A DNA stretch of 64,000 nucleotides from Hwangdonia lutea (GCF_032814565.1 NZ_CP136521.1:3320501-3384500); one strand, 5' to 3'. Counted from the first letter of the stretch, positions 8,288 to 18,130 are shown. A program made the numbers and translations. The notes: generated from the letters alone by a model not told the origin.

Positions 8288-9710
8288 CATAACAACCAAC
8301 ATAAAAAGCATACGCGATATCATGCGTAAAGACACAGGTGTAGATGGCGATGCACAACGTATCTCGCAAATGGTGTGGATGCTTTTTATGAAAATATTTG
8401 CCGATAAAGAAGAAGAATGGGAAATTACCATAGACGATTACGAATCGCCAATACCAGAACACTTAAAATGGCAAAATTGGGCTGCAGACGATGAAGGCTT
8501 AACAGGCGATGCTTTAATGGAGTTTATAGAAAACGAACTGTTTCCTGCATTAAAAGAACTTGATATTACGTTAAGTCCGCAGGCTAAAATTATACGTTCG
8601 GTGTTTGATGATACGTATAACTTTATGAAAAACGGAACACTTTTCCGACAAGTCATCAACGTCATAGACCAAATTGATTTTAACGACTCTAAAGAAAGCC
8701 ACGTCTTTAACGATATTTACGAAACCATTTTAAAAGACCTGCAATCTGCAGGTTCTTCAGGTGAGTATTACACACCAAGAGCCGTAACGCAGTTTATGGT
8801 AGATATGATAAATCCGCAATTAGGTGAAAGCGTATTAGATCCTGCTTGCGGTACAGGTGGTTTTTTAACCTGTACTATAGAATCTGTTAGAGGTCAAGTT
8901 AAAGACTCAAAGGATAGAGACGTCTTACAAAAATCCATACAGGGTATAGAGAAAAAGCCATTGCCGCATTTACTGTGTACCACCAATTTAATGTTACACG
9001 GTTTCGATTTACCAGCAGTGCGTAGAGATAATTTACTAAGCAAACCTTATGCAGATTGGGGCGCTAAAGACAAGTTAGATATTATACTCTCTAATCCCCC
9101 TTTTGGTGGTGTAGAAGAAGATGGTACCGAAACCAATTTCCCTAAAAAGTTTAGAACCAAAGAAACCGCCGATTTATTTTTAGCCTTAATTATTAAGCTC
9201 TTAAAAAATAACGGACGTTGCGCTATTGTATTACCAGATGGTACTTTGTTTGGCGAAGGAATGAAAACACGCCTTAAAGAAGAGCTGTTAGACAAATGTA
9301 ACCTACATACCATTGTACGTTTACCCAATGGTGTATTTAACCCATACACCAGTATTAAAACCAATCTATTATTTTTTGAAAAAGGCACACCCACCAAATA
9401 CGTTTGGTATTACGAACACCAATACCCAAAAGGAGCCAAGAGCTATAACAAAACGAAACCCATTAATATTAAAGAGTTTGATGTAGAAAAAAAATGGTGG
9501 AACAACCGTGTAGAAAATGAATACGCTTGGAAAGTATCTATTGAAGAGATTAAAAAGCGTAACTACAATCTAGATATTAAAAACCCACACCAAGAAGTAG
9601 ATACGTTGGAAAGCCCAGAAGTAATTTTAGAAAAATATAGAACTACAGAACAAAAAATTTCTAGCATACAAGACGAAATTATAAATGTATTAACTGAAGC
9701 TTTAAAGTAA
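8280..9710 (+). CDS. hsdM: Type I restriction enzyme, M (adenine methyltransferase) subunit
   Basis: A 476-aa N6-adenine methyltransferase. The N-terminal helical HsdM domain (MRKDTGVDGDAQRISQMVWM) is followed by the catalytic core with the SAM-binding motif LDPACGTGGF (186-195) and the target-adenine motif NPPF (272-275). It protects host DNA and is required for restriction together with HsdS. It overlaps the HNH gene by 8 nt and is followed after one base by hsdS. Length and motifs are complete. Confidence 0.93.
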   Translation: MSNITTNIKSIRDIMRKDTGVDGDAQRISQMVWMLFMKIFADKEEEWEITIDDYESPIPEHLKWQNWAADDEGLTGDALMEFIENELFPALKELDITLSPQAKIIRSVFDDTYNFMKNGTLFRQVINVIDQIDFNDSKESHVFNDIYETILKDLQSAGSSGEYYTPRAVTQFMVDMINPQLGESVLDPACGTGGFLTCTIESVRGQVKDSKDRDVLQKSIQGIEKKPLPHLLCTTNLMLHGFDLPAVRRDNLLSKPYADWGAKDKLDIILSNPPFGGVEEDGTETNFPKKFRTKETADLFLALIIKLLKNNGRCAIVLPDGTLFGEGMKTRLKEELLDKCNLHTIVRLPNGVFNPYTSIKTNLLFFEKGTPTKYVWYYEHQYPKGAKSYNKTKPINIKEFDVEKKWWNNRVENEYAWKVSIEEIKKRNYNLDIKNPHQEVDTLESPEVILEKYRTTEQKISSIQDEIINVLTEALK

Positions 9711-9711
9711 T

Positions 9712-11460
9712 ATGCAACTACTACAACACTTTAAAGAATTAAGCCTTCGTCCTAAAAATGCTGAAGAATTAAAAGGATTGATTCTGAAATTGGCAATTCA
9801 AGGGAAATTAACATCAAATTGGAGAATAAAAAATTCTAATATAAAATCAGCTTCGGAACTTCTTGATGAATTAATATCAGAGAAGAAAATATTAATTAAA
9901 GACAAGAAAATTAAAAAAGAAAAACCTCTTTCTAAAGTAAAAAAAGAAGAATTAATAGTCAATCTTCCTGATAGTTGGGAAACTGTAAGACTTGGTGAAA
10001 TAGGTGATTGGGGAGCAGGTTCTACACCTTTACGTTCAAATTCATCATTTTATGGTGGAGAAATAAATTGGTTTAAATCAGGAGAACTGAATAATACAAT
10101 AATGGATTATGAGTCAAAGGAGAAAATTACGGAACTCGCTCTTGAAAAAACATCCGTTAGGTTAAATAATCCAGGAGATGTTTTAATAGCTATGTATGGA
10201 GCTACTATCGGGAAAACAGGAATCTTACAAGTTGTAGGAACAACTAATCAAGCTGTATGTGCTTGTACACCTTTTAGTTGTATAACAAGTTTGTTTTTGC
10301 ATTTACTTTTAAAAGGTTTAAAAGATACTTTTATCAATCAAGGTGAAGGTGGTGCACAACCAAATATATCTAAAGTAAAAATAAGAACTCAAGTTTTTGG
10401 TCTACCACCACTAGAAGAACAAAAAGAAATTGTAAACGTAGTAGAAACCCTTTTTAAAGAGGTAGAACAATTAGAGCAATTAACGGTAAAACGTATTGGT
10501 TTAAAAGAAGACTTTGTAACATCTGCATTACACCAACTTACAACCAATAACGCAAAACAAGAATGGACCTATTTACAAGAGCATTTTAAAAGTTTTTTTA
10601 ATGAAACCACCAACATTAAAAAGTTGCGAGAAACCGTTTTACAATTAGCAGTACAAGGAAAACTAACAGCAGATTGGCGTTCTTGTCATCCTGAGTTTGC
10701 CGAAGGATCTCATCACGCCAGCCAACTCTTAAAACGCATACAAGAAGAAAAAGCACAACTCATTAAAGACAAAAAAATAAAAAAGGAAAAAGTCTTACCA
10801 CCAATTACCAAAGATGAAATTCCTTATGAACTTCCGCCAGCAGGCGGATGGGTTTGGTGTAGGATGGGAAGTGTAACTGATATTCAAAGAGGTTCTTCAC
10901 CAAGACCAAAAGGTGACCCATTATATTTTTCTGACAAGAAAACGAAGAACCATTGGATTTCAATTAAGGATATTTCTAAGTATTCTAAAAATAATATTTT
11001 GCTAGATACAGAGGAGTACTTAACTGAACTAGGAACTAAATTCAGTAGATATGTCAAAAAAAATGAACTGATTGTTGCTGTTAGTGGTTCGACGACAGGC
11101 AAATGTTGCCTTACAGGTATTGATGGGTATTTTTATGATGGATTAGCTATGGTTAGAATTATAGGTAATTCAATTGACCATCAATTTCATCTAATGTATT
11201 ACTTGCAGCTATATAATCATATGAATGATGCAAAATTTGGTGCAGCATTTCCTAATATTAATACTAAGTTTCTTAGTGAAATGTTGTTTCCATTTCCACC
11301 ACTAGAAGAACAAAAAGCCATTGTAGATAAAGTAAATGCTTTAATGGGTTTATGTGATGCTTTAGAGCAAGAAGTACAACAAAGCCAAAAACATAGTGAG
11401 ATGTTAATGCAGAGTGTTTTAAGGGAAGTATTTGAAATAAAAGAAGAGCTATGTGTGTAA
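9712..11460 (+). CDS. hsdS: Type I restriction enzyme, S (specificity) subunit
   Basis: A 582-aa DNA-recognition subunit made of two target-recognition halves. TRD1 is at about residues 85-235 and TRD2 at about 378-560, each ending in PPLEEQK followed by a helical conserved region. An internal duplication is plain: LKLAIQGKLTSNWR...LIKDKKIKKEK (26-71) is echoed at 310-360. The second copy differs by an in-frame insertion encoding SCHPEFAEGS (324-333), whose DNA is a dispersed intergenic-type repeat. PPAGG (375-379) is encoded by a second small palindrome. Recognition specificity cannot be read from the sequence. Confidence 0.9.
   Translation: MQLLQHFKELSLRPKNAEELKGLILKLAIQGKLTSNWRIKNSNIKSASELLDELISEKKILIKDKKIKKEKPLSKVKKEELIVNLPDSWETVRLGEIGDWGAGSTPLRSNSSFYGGEINWFKSGELNNTIMDYESKEKITELALEKTSVRLNNPGDVLIAMYGATIGKTGILQVVGTTNQAVCACTPFSCITSLFLHLLLKGLKDTFINQGEGGAQPNISKVKIRTQVFGLPPLEEQKEIVNVVETLFKEVEQLEQLTVKRIGLKEDFVTSALHQLTTNNAKQEWTYLQEHFKSFFNETTNIKKLRETVLQLAVQGKLTADWRSCHPEFAEGSHHASQLLKRIQEEKAQLIKDKKIKKEKVLPPITKDEIPYELPPAGGWVWCRMGSVTDIQRGSSPRPKGDPLYFSDKKTKNHWISIKDISKYSKNNILLDTEEYLTELGTKFSRYVKKNELIVAVSGSTTGKCCLTGIDGYFYDGLAMVRIIGNSIDHQFHLMYYLQLYNHMNDAKFGAAFPNINTKFLSEMLFPFPPLEEQKAIVDKVNALMGLCDALEQEVQQSQKHSEMLMQSVLREVFEIKEELCV
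10684..10710 (+). repeat. REP-like repeat inserted in frame in hsdS
   Basis: TGTCATCCTGAG...CGAAGGATCT has the form of a flavobacterial intergenic palindrome (TCCT/AGGA arms), yet here it encodes part of a linker. The paralogous segment in the first half of hsdS lacks it. A further small palindrome, CCGCCAGCAGGCGG, lies at 10834-10847, also in frame just before TRD2. Confidence 0.6.
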
Positions 11461-11855
11461 TTTCAGATAATATAAAGTTTTGTACTTGTGTAGATGATAA
11501 TGTAGATATTGAAGACCTCAACCATTATTGGGTGTTGCACAGGTACAACAAAGATAAAAACGAAGAAGCTATGGGAGAACCAATCTTACCATATCATCTG
11601 CACCCTAGATTTGATATTAATGAAACGCTATTAGTAAACACCCTAAACACACCCGAAGCCTTCGATAAAAATTTAGAGATTAAACGTTGGGATAGGCTAG
11701 AAGTCGTGTTGTGTAATAATTCAAAAGATGGTTATGATACTTTATACTATAACTTTAGATATACAGGCAAAATCTGGAAAGCGATAGAGTCAGATTGTTT
11801 TGATTTAATGAATAGGTTTGATGAGGTAAATACCGGCGAAATAAAAGAAATTTAA
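11451..11855 (+). CDS. Unknown 134-aa protein of the R-M operon
   Basis: I do not recognise a family. The protein is soluble-looking and acidic, begins MCVISDNIKFCTCVDD with a short cysteine cluster, and contains the aromatic stretch NHYWVLHRYNK. It starts 10 nt inside hsdS and so is translationally coupled. It ends 57 bp before the dCTP-deaminase-like gene. Position suggests an accessory of the restriction system or a small inhibitor, which is inference only. Confidence 0.65.
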   Translation: MCVISDNIKFCTCVDDNVDIEDLNHYWVLHRYNKDKNEEAMGEPILPYHLHPRFDINETLLVNTLNTPEAFDKNLEIKRWDRLEVVLCNNSKDGYDTLYYNFRYTGKIWKAIESDCFDLMNRFDEVNTGEIKEI

Positions 11856-11912
11856 CAGCTTCTAAAATCATTTTTTGAGGCTTGTGATAAAAATAAAAAT
11901 AGTTAATATAAT

Positions 11913-13922
11913 ATGAGTTTAAATAATTTTTACAAACTACGTAAAAACTTTATTTTATTAGGTTTAACAGGGAAAATGCGTTCTGGTTCAGATGTAATTG
12001 TAGATTTTTTAAAACAAGAAAATCTAGATAAAGAACAGATGAAATTTTTTCTTGATTTTCAAGAAACATATAAAGGAATAAGTGATAGCGAAGCTAGTAA
12101 AATAAGAAGGATAAATGACTTCTTTCAGCATGACGGTAATTGGGTAAAGTTTGATGTTCTAGATTATAGAAATGTATTACTCTTATTTATGTTGCATCAT
12201 AATTATCATAACGATTCACAAAAATTTGCTGAAAACCTTTCTAATTGGATATGTCGTTTAGGAAACTATAAAGATGATTATTCCGAAAAAGACAAATTTA
12301 TCACACCTCGATTTGGAGGAACAGTTGGTATTGCAAACGGAAGTGACAAGTTTTTAAAAACAGAATTTAAGGAGACTATTGTAGAACCATTAGAAAAACT
12401 AGACATAACCTTTAAAGAAGATAACCTTTTAGAATTCTTAGAAAAATCAGAAGATAATTTCTTCTTTAATAAAAACTATAAAGAATTCGCAAACCTATTT
12501 TACAAACAACTAGATGCTTATAGTCCATTCTTAAGACATAAGCTGATGCATGTAACTGCATACTGTTTAAGGAGGTTTGGTACCTTGGAAATAGAAACTA
12601 TTAAAGATGATTCCGAAGATTTAGGATTAAGTCATATTTATAGTATTGCAAATGCAATTAATCGTCTAATTAAAATTCATAGAAAGGCCTCAGAAGATGA
12701 AAATAACGATAAAGTTGCCCATGTAATTATTGATAGGCTAAAAAATTCTTATGAGTTAATGTACTTTAAAGAAAAGTATTCAGGCTTTTATATGGTTGCT
12801 TCTAACTGTAATGAAACGGAACGAAAAAAAAGAATTAAAGAAAAATATCAAGATCAAGAATTCTCAACGGATAAAGAGGAGAATTTAAAATTGATTTCAG
12901 ATTTAGATGAAACAGAATACAAGGTAGGTGAATTCAAAAAAGGAATTTTTGATAGTTTCGATGTTGAGAATTGTGTTCAAAAGGCAGATTATCATACGTA
13001 TTTAAATAAAGTTGAAGATAATGACACTATAATAACTCAATATTTAAATGCTGCTAAGAAAAGAAAAGGAAAGGAGTTAGAAAAAACAAATGAATTTTAT
13101 GTGTACCAACCTGTTTCATTGCAGATATTAAAACTTATAGCTCTTATCCAACAACCTGGTTTAATTACACCAACATACATTGAACGTATCATGCAAATTG
13201 CACATACTACAAAGTTAAATTCTGGTTGTATTTCAAGACAAGTAGGTGCAGTAGTAACGGATTCTAGTTTCTCTGTTAAAGGCATTGGCTGGAATGATGT
13301 GCCACAGGGACAAGCACCTTGTGCAAATAGAGATTTACGAGATTTAATGAATAATAAGGAAAAGGATTTTACGCAATTTGAACTAGGTGATACAGAACAT
13401 GAATATGATGATGGGAAAAGTTTTAATGAAAAAATAAAAGATGATTACAGTAAGGCTTCTGATAATTTAAATGCCAATTTAGAAGGCAGACCATGTGCTT
13501 TTTGTTTTAAAACTTTTCATAACAAATATGAAGGCGTAGATAATCAAGTACATACAAGGTCATTACACGCAGAAGAAAATGCCATGTTGCAAATTGCTAA
13601 AAATGGAGGTCAAGGTTTACATAAAGGCAATTTGTTTACTACAGCTTCCCCATGTGAGTTGTGTTCTAAAAAGGCTTTTCAATTAGGAATAAAGAATATT
13701 TTTTATATTGATTTGTATCCAGGAATATCTCAAAAACATATTTTGCAGGGCGGAATGAAAAGCACTTCAAATCCTAATGTATATCAATTTCAGGGTGTGA
13801 TTGGTAGAGGTTATCAAAAATTATATGAGCCTTTTATGACAATTAAGGATGAAACCGCTTTAAGATCAGGAATTCAACCAACTCCGAAGTCTAAATCAAA
13901 AGAGAAAGTAGAGTCAAAGTAG
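11913..13922 (+). CDS. dCTP/dCMP deaminase-like anti-phage protein
   Basis: A 669-aa two-domain protein. The N-terminus has a P-loop-like GLTGKMRSGSD (17-27), as in the kinase-like domain of AvcD/anti-phage dCTP deaminases. The C-terminus (about 430-610) is a cytidine/dCMP-deaminase fold with the zinc signature HAEEN (552-556) and SPCELC (579-584), plus an extra CAFC pair (528-531). Known relatives deplete dCTP during phage infection. In Vibrio the AvcI RNA inhibits AvcD; only 57 bp separates this gene from its neighbour and no such RNA is visible. The middle ~250 residues are lysine- and acid-rich and unassigned. Placement in a defence operon supports the call. Confidence 0.75.
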   Translation: MSLNNFYKLRKNFILLGLTGKMRSGSDVIVDFLKQENLDKEQMKFFLDFQETYKGISDSEASKIRRINDFFQHDGNWVKFDVLDYRNVLLLFMLHHNYHNDSQKFAENLSNWICRLGNYKDDYSEKDKFITPRFGGTVGIANGSDKFLKTEFKETIVEPLEKLDITFKEDNLLEFLEKSEDNFFFNKNYKEFANLFYKQLDAYSPFLRHKLMHVTAYCLRRFGTLEIETIKDDSEDLGLSHIYSIANAINRLIKIHRKASEDENNDKVAHVIIDRLKNSYELMYFKEKYSGFYMVASNCNETERKKRIKEKYQDQEFSTDKEENLKLISDLDETEYKVGEFKKGIFDSFDVENCVQKADYHTYLNKVEDNDTIITQYLNAAKKRKGKELEKTNEFYVYQPVSLQILKLIALIQQPGLITPTYIERIMQIAHTTKLNSGCISRQVGAVVTDSSFSVKGIGWNDVPQGQAPCANRDLRDLMNNKEKDFTQFELGDTEHEYDDGKSFNEKIKDDYSKASDNLNANLEGRPCAFCFKTFHNKYEGVDNQVHTRSLHAEENAMLQIAKNGGQGLHKGNLFTTASPCELCSKKAFQLGIKNIFYIDLYPGISQKHILQGGMKSTSNPNVYQFQGVIGRGYQKLYEPFMTIKDETALRSGIQPTPKSKSKEKVESK

Positions 13923-13961
13923 AGTACGATTAAATATACCGTGGCTTTAAATTTACTAACT

Positions 13962-15938
13962 ATGAAACTACTTACAAAATCACGTTTTAAGCTAGGGCTT
14001 GAATGCCCTAATAAGCTATACTATACACGTAAAAAAGAATATGCCAATACCAAGCAAGAAGACCCATTTTTACAAGCCTTGGCACAAGGTGGTTTTCAGG
14101 TTGAAGAACTAGCACGTATGCATTACCCAAACGGGGTGCTTATTGAAGGTAATGATGGCGATTACGAACTCCTATGGCAACAAACACAAGAATTATTAAA
14201 GCAAGAAAACGTAGTTATTTACGAACCCGCTTTTTTAGTGGATGGTTTGTTTATTAGAGTAGATGTTTTAGTAAAAAAAGGCAGTAACATTGAGCTTATT
14301 GAAGTAAAATCTAAATCTTTTACTCCAGATGATGATTATCTATTTGTAGGTAAAAGAGGCGGTATGGTTGCTAGTTGGAAGCCGTATTTATTCGATATCG
14401 CTTTCCAAAAATATGTGATGCAGTTGTGTTTTCCAGATTGGAAAATACAATCATACCTTATGATGGCCGATAAATCTAAAACGGCCAGCATTGATGGTTT
14501 AAATCAATTGTTTAGAATTACCAATAAAGGAGAAAATAGAACAGGAATAACTAAAAAAGTAACCACATTAGCAGAAACGGGAGATCCTGTCTTAGGTAGA
14601 AAAAATATTACTCAATTAGTGGCAGATATAGCGTCAAACAAATATAAATATCATAATAATTTAACGTTTTTAGAATCTATAAATTTTCTTAAAAAAACCT
14701 ATATCAAGGATAACTATGCCAATTGGCCTACGTGCTTTTCGGCTTGTAGAGATTGCGAATTTAAATGTACAAATGAAGAAGAAGAGCAGGGTTTAAAATC
14801 AGGGTTTAAAGATTGCTTCACCAAACAACACCAATGGACAGTAACCGATTTTGATAAAGAAAATATTTTCGATATTTATTATTTCACACAAGGTAATAAA
14901 CTATTTGATGAAGGAATATTTTTTAAAGATCAACTCACAGAAGATCATATTAATTTAAAAATAGAAGCTGGAAAACTGAGTAGAACAAACAGGCAAATAC
15001 TACAAATAGAAAAAGCGGTAAAAAATGACAAATCGCTATTTGTAGATAAAGATGGTTTAAAAGCAGAAATGGATAGCTGGAAGTACCCCTTGCATTTTAT
15101 TGATTTTGAAACCAGCACCGTGGCTTTGCCTTTTAATAAAGGGTTAAGACCTTATGAGCAAGTGGCATTTCAGTTTTCACATCATATATATTATAAAAAT
15201 GGTCGTATAGAACACGCCAACGAATACATAAATAACAAAACAGGATTTTTTCCTAATTTTGAATTTGTAAGAGCCTTAAAAAAGGCACTAGAAAATGATG
15301 AAGGATCTATATTCAGGTATTCTAACCATGAAAATACTATTTTAAATGTGATCTATGTTCAGTTATTAGCTTCTAATGAAGAAGACAAAGTAGAACTGAT
15401 TAATTTTATACAACACATTTCTCATTCAAAAAACGACAGTGTTACTAAATGGAAAGGAGATAGAGATATGGTCGATTTATGGGACGTGGAGAAACGATTC
15501 TATTATAATCCATTAACCAAGGGGTCTAATTCAATTAAGGCAGTCTTACCAGCAGCTTTAAATTCGAGTGAATTTTTACAAGCGAAATACGCACAACCTT
15601 TACATGAAATTAATGTAACAAGTAAGAATTTTTCAGAACATCATATTTGGTTAGAAATCAATAATGGAGACGTAAAAAGCCCTTATAAAATATTGCCCTC
15701 AGTTTTTGAAGGTTGGAGCGAAGAGGAAATAGAATGTACTTTATCTGAAATAGAAGACATCGCCGATGGTGGCGCTGCGCTAACAGCTTATGGTAAGTTA
15801 CAATATACAGATATGGAACAATCTGAAATAGACGAGCTAACATCTGCCCTACTTAAATACTGCGAATTAGACACCTTAGCCATGGTTATGGTATTTGAGC
15901 ATTTTAAGGAATTGGTGGAAGGAGGAATCCAGTTATGA
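13962..15938 (+). CDS. DUF2779 protein: Cas4-like nuclease fused to DnaQ-like exonuclease domain
   Basis: A 658-aa protein from the ATG at 13962 (MKLLTKSRFKLG); a GTG seven codons upstream is less likely. The N-terminal part is PD-(D/E)XK/Cas4-like, with D101 and E114-V-K116. Four cysteines (C258, C262, C265, C269) plus C15 could hold an iron-sulfur cluster as in Cas4 and AddB. The C-terminal half is the DUF2779 RNase H-like domain with HFIDFET (D381, E383), typical of 3'-5' exonucleases. It lies 39 bp after the deaminase-like gene, probably in the same operon. Proteins of this type sit in defence islands; the mechanism is not established. Confidence 0.75.
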   Translation: MKLLTKSRFKLGLECPNKLYYTRKKEYANTKQEDPFLQALAQGGFQVEELARMHYPNGVLIEGNDGDYELLWQQTQELLKQENVVIYEPAFLVDGLFIRVDVLVKKGSNIELIEVKSKSFTPDDDYLFVGKRGGMVASWKPYLFDIAFQKYVMQLCFPDWKIQSYLMMADKSKTASIDGLNQLFRITNKGENRTGITKKVTTLAETGDPVLGRKNITQLVADIASNKYKYHNNLTFLESINFLKKTYIKDNYANWPTCFSACRDCEFKCTNEEEEQGLKSGFKDCFTKQHQWTVTDFDKENIFDIYYFTQGNKLFDEGIFFKDQLTEDHINLKIEAGKLSRTNRQILQIEKAVKNDKSLFVDKDGLKAEMDSWKYPLHFIDFETSTVALPFNKGLRPYEQVAFQFSHHIYYKNGRIEHANEYINNKTGFFPNFEFVRALKKALENDEGSIFRYSNHENTILNVIYVQLLASNEEDKVELINFIQHISHSKNDSVTKWKGDRDMVDLWDVEKRFYYNPLTKGSNSIKAVLPAALNSSEFLQAKYAQPLHEINVTSKNFSEHHIWLEINNGDVKSPYKILPSVFEGWSEEEIECTLSEIEDIADGGAALTAYGKLQYTDMEQSEIDELTSALLKYCELDTLAMVMVFEHFKELVEGGIQL

Positions 15939-16035
15939 GTATGAAAGAAATTTGGTTTTTTATTTGATTAAAAAAAGAATATAATAGATATAGTTACTAA
16001 GAATGGAAAGCCTTTAATTGCTAATTAAAAAATTT

Positions 16036-18030
16036 ATGAAAAAGCATACCTCAAAAATAACAGCAAAAAGTATTGAACAAAGTGGCCTTTCAGAAGGGTA
16101 TAAAGCAATTGCTGAGTATATATGGAATGGGTTTGATGAGGGTGCTTCGAGTATTCACGTAGCTTATGTAGGAAATGAAGTCGGACATTTGACAGAGCTA
16201 TCTATCAAGGATAATGGCAAAGGAATAGATTTTTCAGATTTGGATAACACATTTGGTAAATTCCAAGATTCACAAAAAACAAAAACATTTGCAAAAACAG
16301 GATTTGTAAAGGGCAAAAAAGGCAAAGGCCGTTTTTCGTTTACCACTTTCGCACAGACAGCAGTATGGGACACCGTATTTGTAAAAGAAGACAATCACTT
16401 ACGCTATCAAATTGAAATCAAAAAATCTAATAGCCAAGACTATGCTACATCTGAAGACCGTAAAATTGTAAAAGAACCAACTGGTACTACAGTCCACATC
16501 AAAGATATTTTTAATTTATATGGAGATCAGTTAGAGAATGAAGCATTTTATGCGTTTTTAGCTGGCGAATTTGGATGGTTCCTGTTGTTAAACAAGGATA
16601 GAGATTTTTATATAACTATAAATGGGAAACGTCTCGACTATTCGATTGTGATTGATGATAGAGAAACTACTAACATTACAATACTTGAAAATGACTTCAA
16701 GATTAGTTTCGTCCGATGGTCAAAAAAAATTGGAGACAAGTATTATTTTTATTTTTTGGATGATGAGCGGATAGAGAAGCATAGGCTTCATACATCTTTT
16801 AACAACGGCGCTATTGACTTTCACCATTCGGTGTATATCGAGTCGACCTATTTTGATGATTTCAAGCCTACAAAAAAAGACCTCTCAGCAATAGACAAGA
16901 ATCAACAAGATGGTGCTTTTAAAGCATTAGAAGGTCACCTTAAAAATTACGTGGCAGAAAAGGAAAAAGACTTCATTCGAGAAAACAGAGCGGAAGCCTT
17001 GATTGTTGAATATCGAAAAAAAAATATAATACCTAAGTTCAAAAACAACGCATACGATCAAGCACGTAAACAGGACCTTGAAAATGTTGTAAAGGAACTA
17101 TATTGTACAGAACCTAAAATATTTAAAAGCTTAAAACCTACACAAAGTAAAACGCTGGTAGGGTTTTTAAATCTGCTCTTGGATAGTGAGGAAAGGGATA
17201 AAATACTAATGATCATTGATGGCATAGTGAAGTTATCTGATGAGGAACGTGATGAACTTGCAAGACTACTTAATGAAACGAAATTCTCTCATATTTTAAA
17301 TCTGGTTCGGTTACTTGAAAATCGCCACAAAGCTGTCGAGGTGCTGAAAATTATGGTGTACGACCTAAATAAGTTTACCAATGAAAGAGATCATATTCAA
17401 AAGGTAATAGAAAATAATTATTGGTTATTTGGTGAGAAGTACCACTTAGTCTCGGCTGACCAAAACTTTGAAGCAACTCTAAGTAATTATCTGAAGTTCA
17501 TAGAAGAAAACAACGACAAGAAGCCTAAAATAAGTGACCTAAATCAAGCAGAGAAATTACGACGACCAGACCTGTTGATATGCCGTAAATCTGATAGAGC
17601 TGATGAACGCTCAGAGGACGGTCTAATAGAAGAAAATATCGTGGTAGAATTGAAAAGGCCAAGTGTGGTGATAGGTAAAGAGCAATATCGCCAGATTGAA
17701 GACTATATGAATTTCATAATGTCCGAAAATCAATTTAATAGCCAACTAAGAGAATGGAAATTCATTATCGTAGGCACAACAGTTGATGACTATATCGATG
17801 GCCTTTACAAAAGCCAAGAAGTAAAAGCAAAGAGGTTTTTAGTTCACGCCATTGATCGATGTGAGATTTATGCAATGACCTGGGACGATTTGTTTAAACA
17901 ATATCGAAACAGGCATAAGAATCTTGTTAACCAATTAGAGTTTAAAGATTCTATTAAAGAAGAATTAAAGGCAAAAGACATAAATTTTGACAAAGAGCTT
18001 TCGAGTAAATTGACTAAAAAAATAGCTTAA
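16036..18030 (+). CDS. GHKL ATPase fused to a Shedu-like PD-(D/E)XK nuclease
   Basis: A 664-aa protein from the ATG at 16036; the frame also opens with a TTG 18 nt upstream. Residues 1-200 form a GHKL (Hsp90/MutL-like) ATPase: EYIWNGFDEGA with N31/D34, DNGKGI (59-64), and a glycine-rich lid KGKKGKGRFS (92-101). After a helical middle, the C-terminus has VIENNYWLFGEKY, then RRPDLL with D512 and VVELKRP with E538/K540. This is the layout of the DUF4263/Shedu nuclease. ATPase-gated nuclease architecture is common in anti-phage systems. No partner gene is obvious: the gaps are 97 bp upstream and 189 bp downstream. Confidence 0.72.
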   Translation: MKKHTSKITAKSIEQSGLSEGYKAIAEYIWNGFDEGASSIHVAYVGNEVGHLTELSIKDNGKGIDFSDLDNTFGKFQDSQKTKTFAKTGFVKGKKGKGRFSFTTFAQTAVWDTVFVKEDNHLRYQIEIKKSNSQDYATSEDRKIVKEPTGTTVHIKDIFNLYGDQLENEAFYAFLAGEFGWFLLLNKDRDFYITINGKRLDYSIVIDDRETTNITILENDFKISFVRWSKKIGDKYYFYFLDDERIEKHRLHTSFNNGAIDFHHSVYIESTYFDDFKPTKKDLSAIDKNQQDGAFKALEGHLKNYVAEKEKDFIRENRAEALIVEYRKKNIIPKFKNNAYDQARKQDLENVVKELYCTEPKIFKSLKPTQSKTLVGFLNLLLDSEERDKILMIIDGIVKLSDEERDELARLLNETKFSHILNLVRLLENRHKAVEVLKIMVYDLNKFTNERDHIQKVIENNYWLFGEKYHLVSADQNFEATLSNYLKFIEENNDKKPKISDLNQAEKLRRPDLLICRKSDRADERSEDGLIEENIVVELKRPSVVIGKEQYRQIEDYMNFIMSENQFNSQLREWKFIIVGTTVDDYIDGLYKSQEVKAKRFLVHAIDRCEIYAMTWDDLFKQYRNRHKNLVNQLEFKDSIKEELKAKDINFDKELSSKLTKKIA

Positions 18031-18036
18031 TTCGTC

Positions 18037-18130
18037 TAATCACCTCAAAATACCCAAAATATGAGCAGAATAGCATTCCTAATCGGCTCATAATATCAGG
18101 ATGGTATAGTAATACAGACCGTTCCACCCC
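18037..18130 (+). repeat. Upstream copy of the direct repeat flanking the KAP gene
   Basis: The stretch runs from TAATCACCTCAAAAT through an inverted repeat ATGAGC...GCTCAT to CCGTTCCACCCC. It is repeated in the same order, with substitutions and small indels, at 20470-20555. The two copies bracket the KAP NTPase gene. Confidence 0.75.

Noticed and set aside
11856-11912. AvcI-type inhibitory RNA upstream of the deaminase-like gene
   Set aside because: Only 57 AT-rich bases without a stable hairpin separate the genes.
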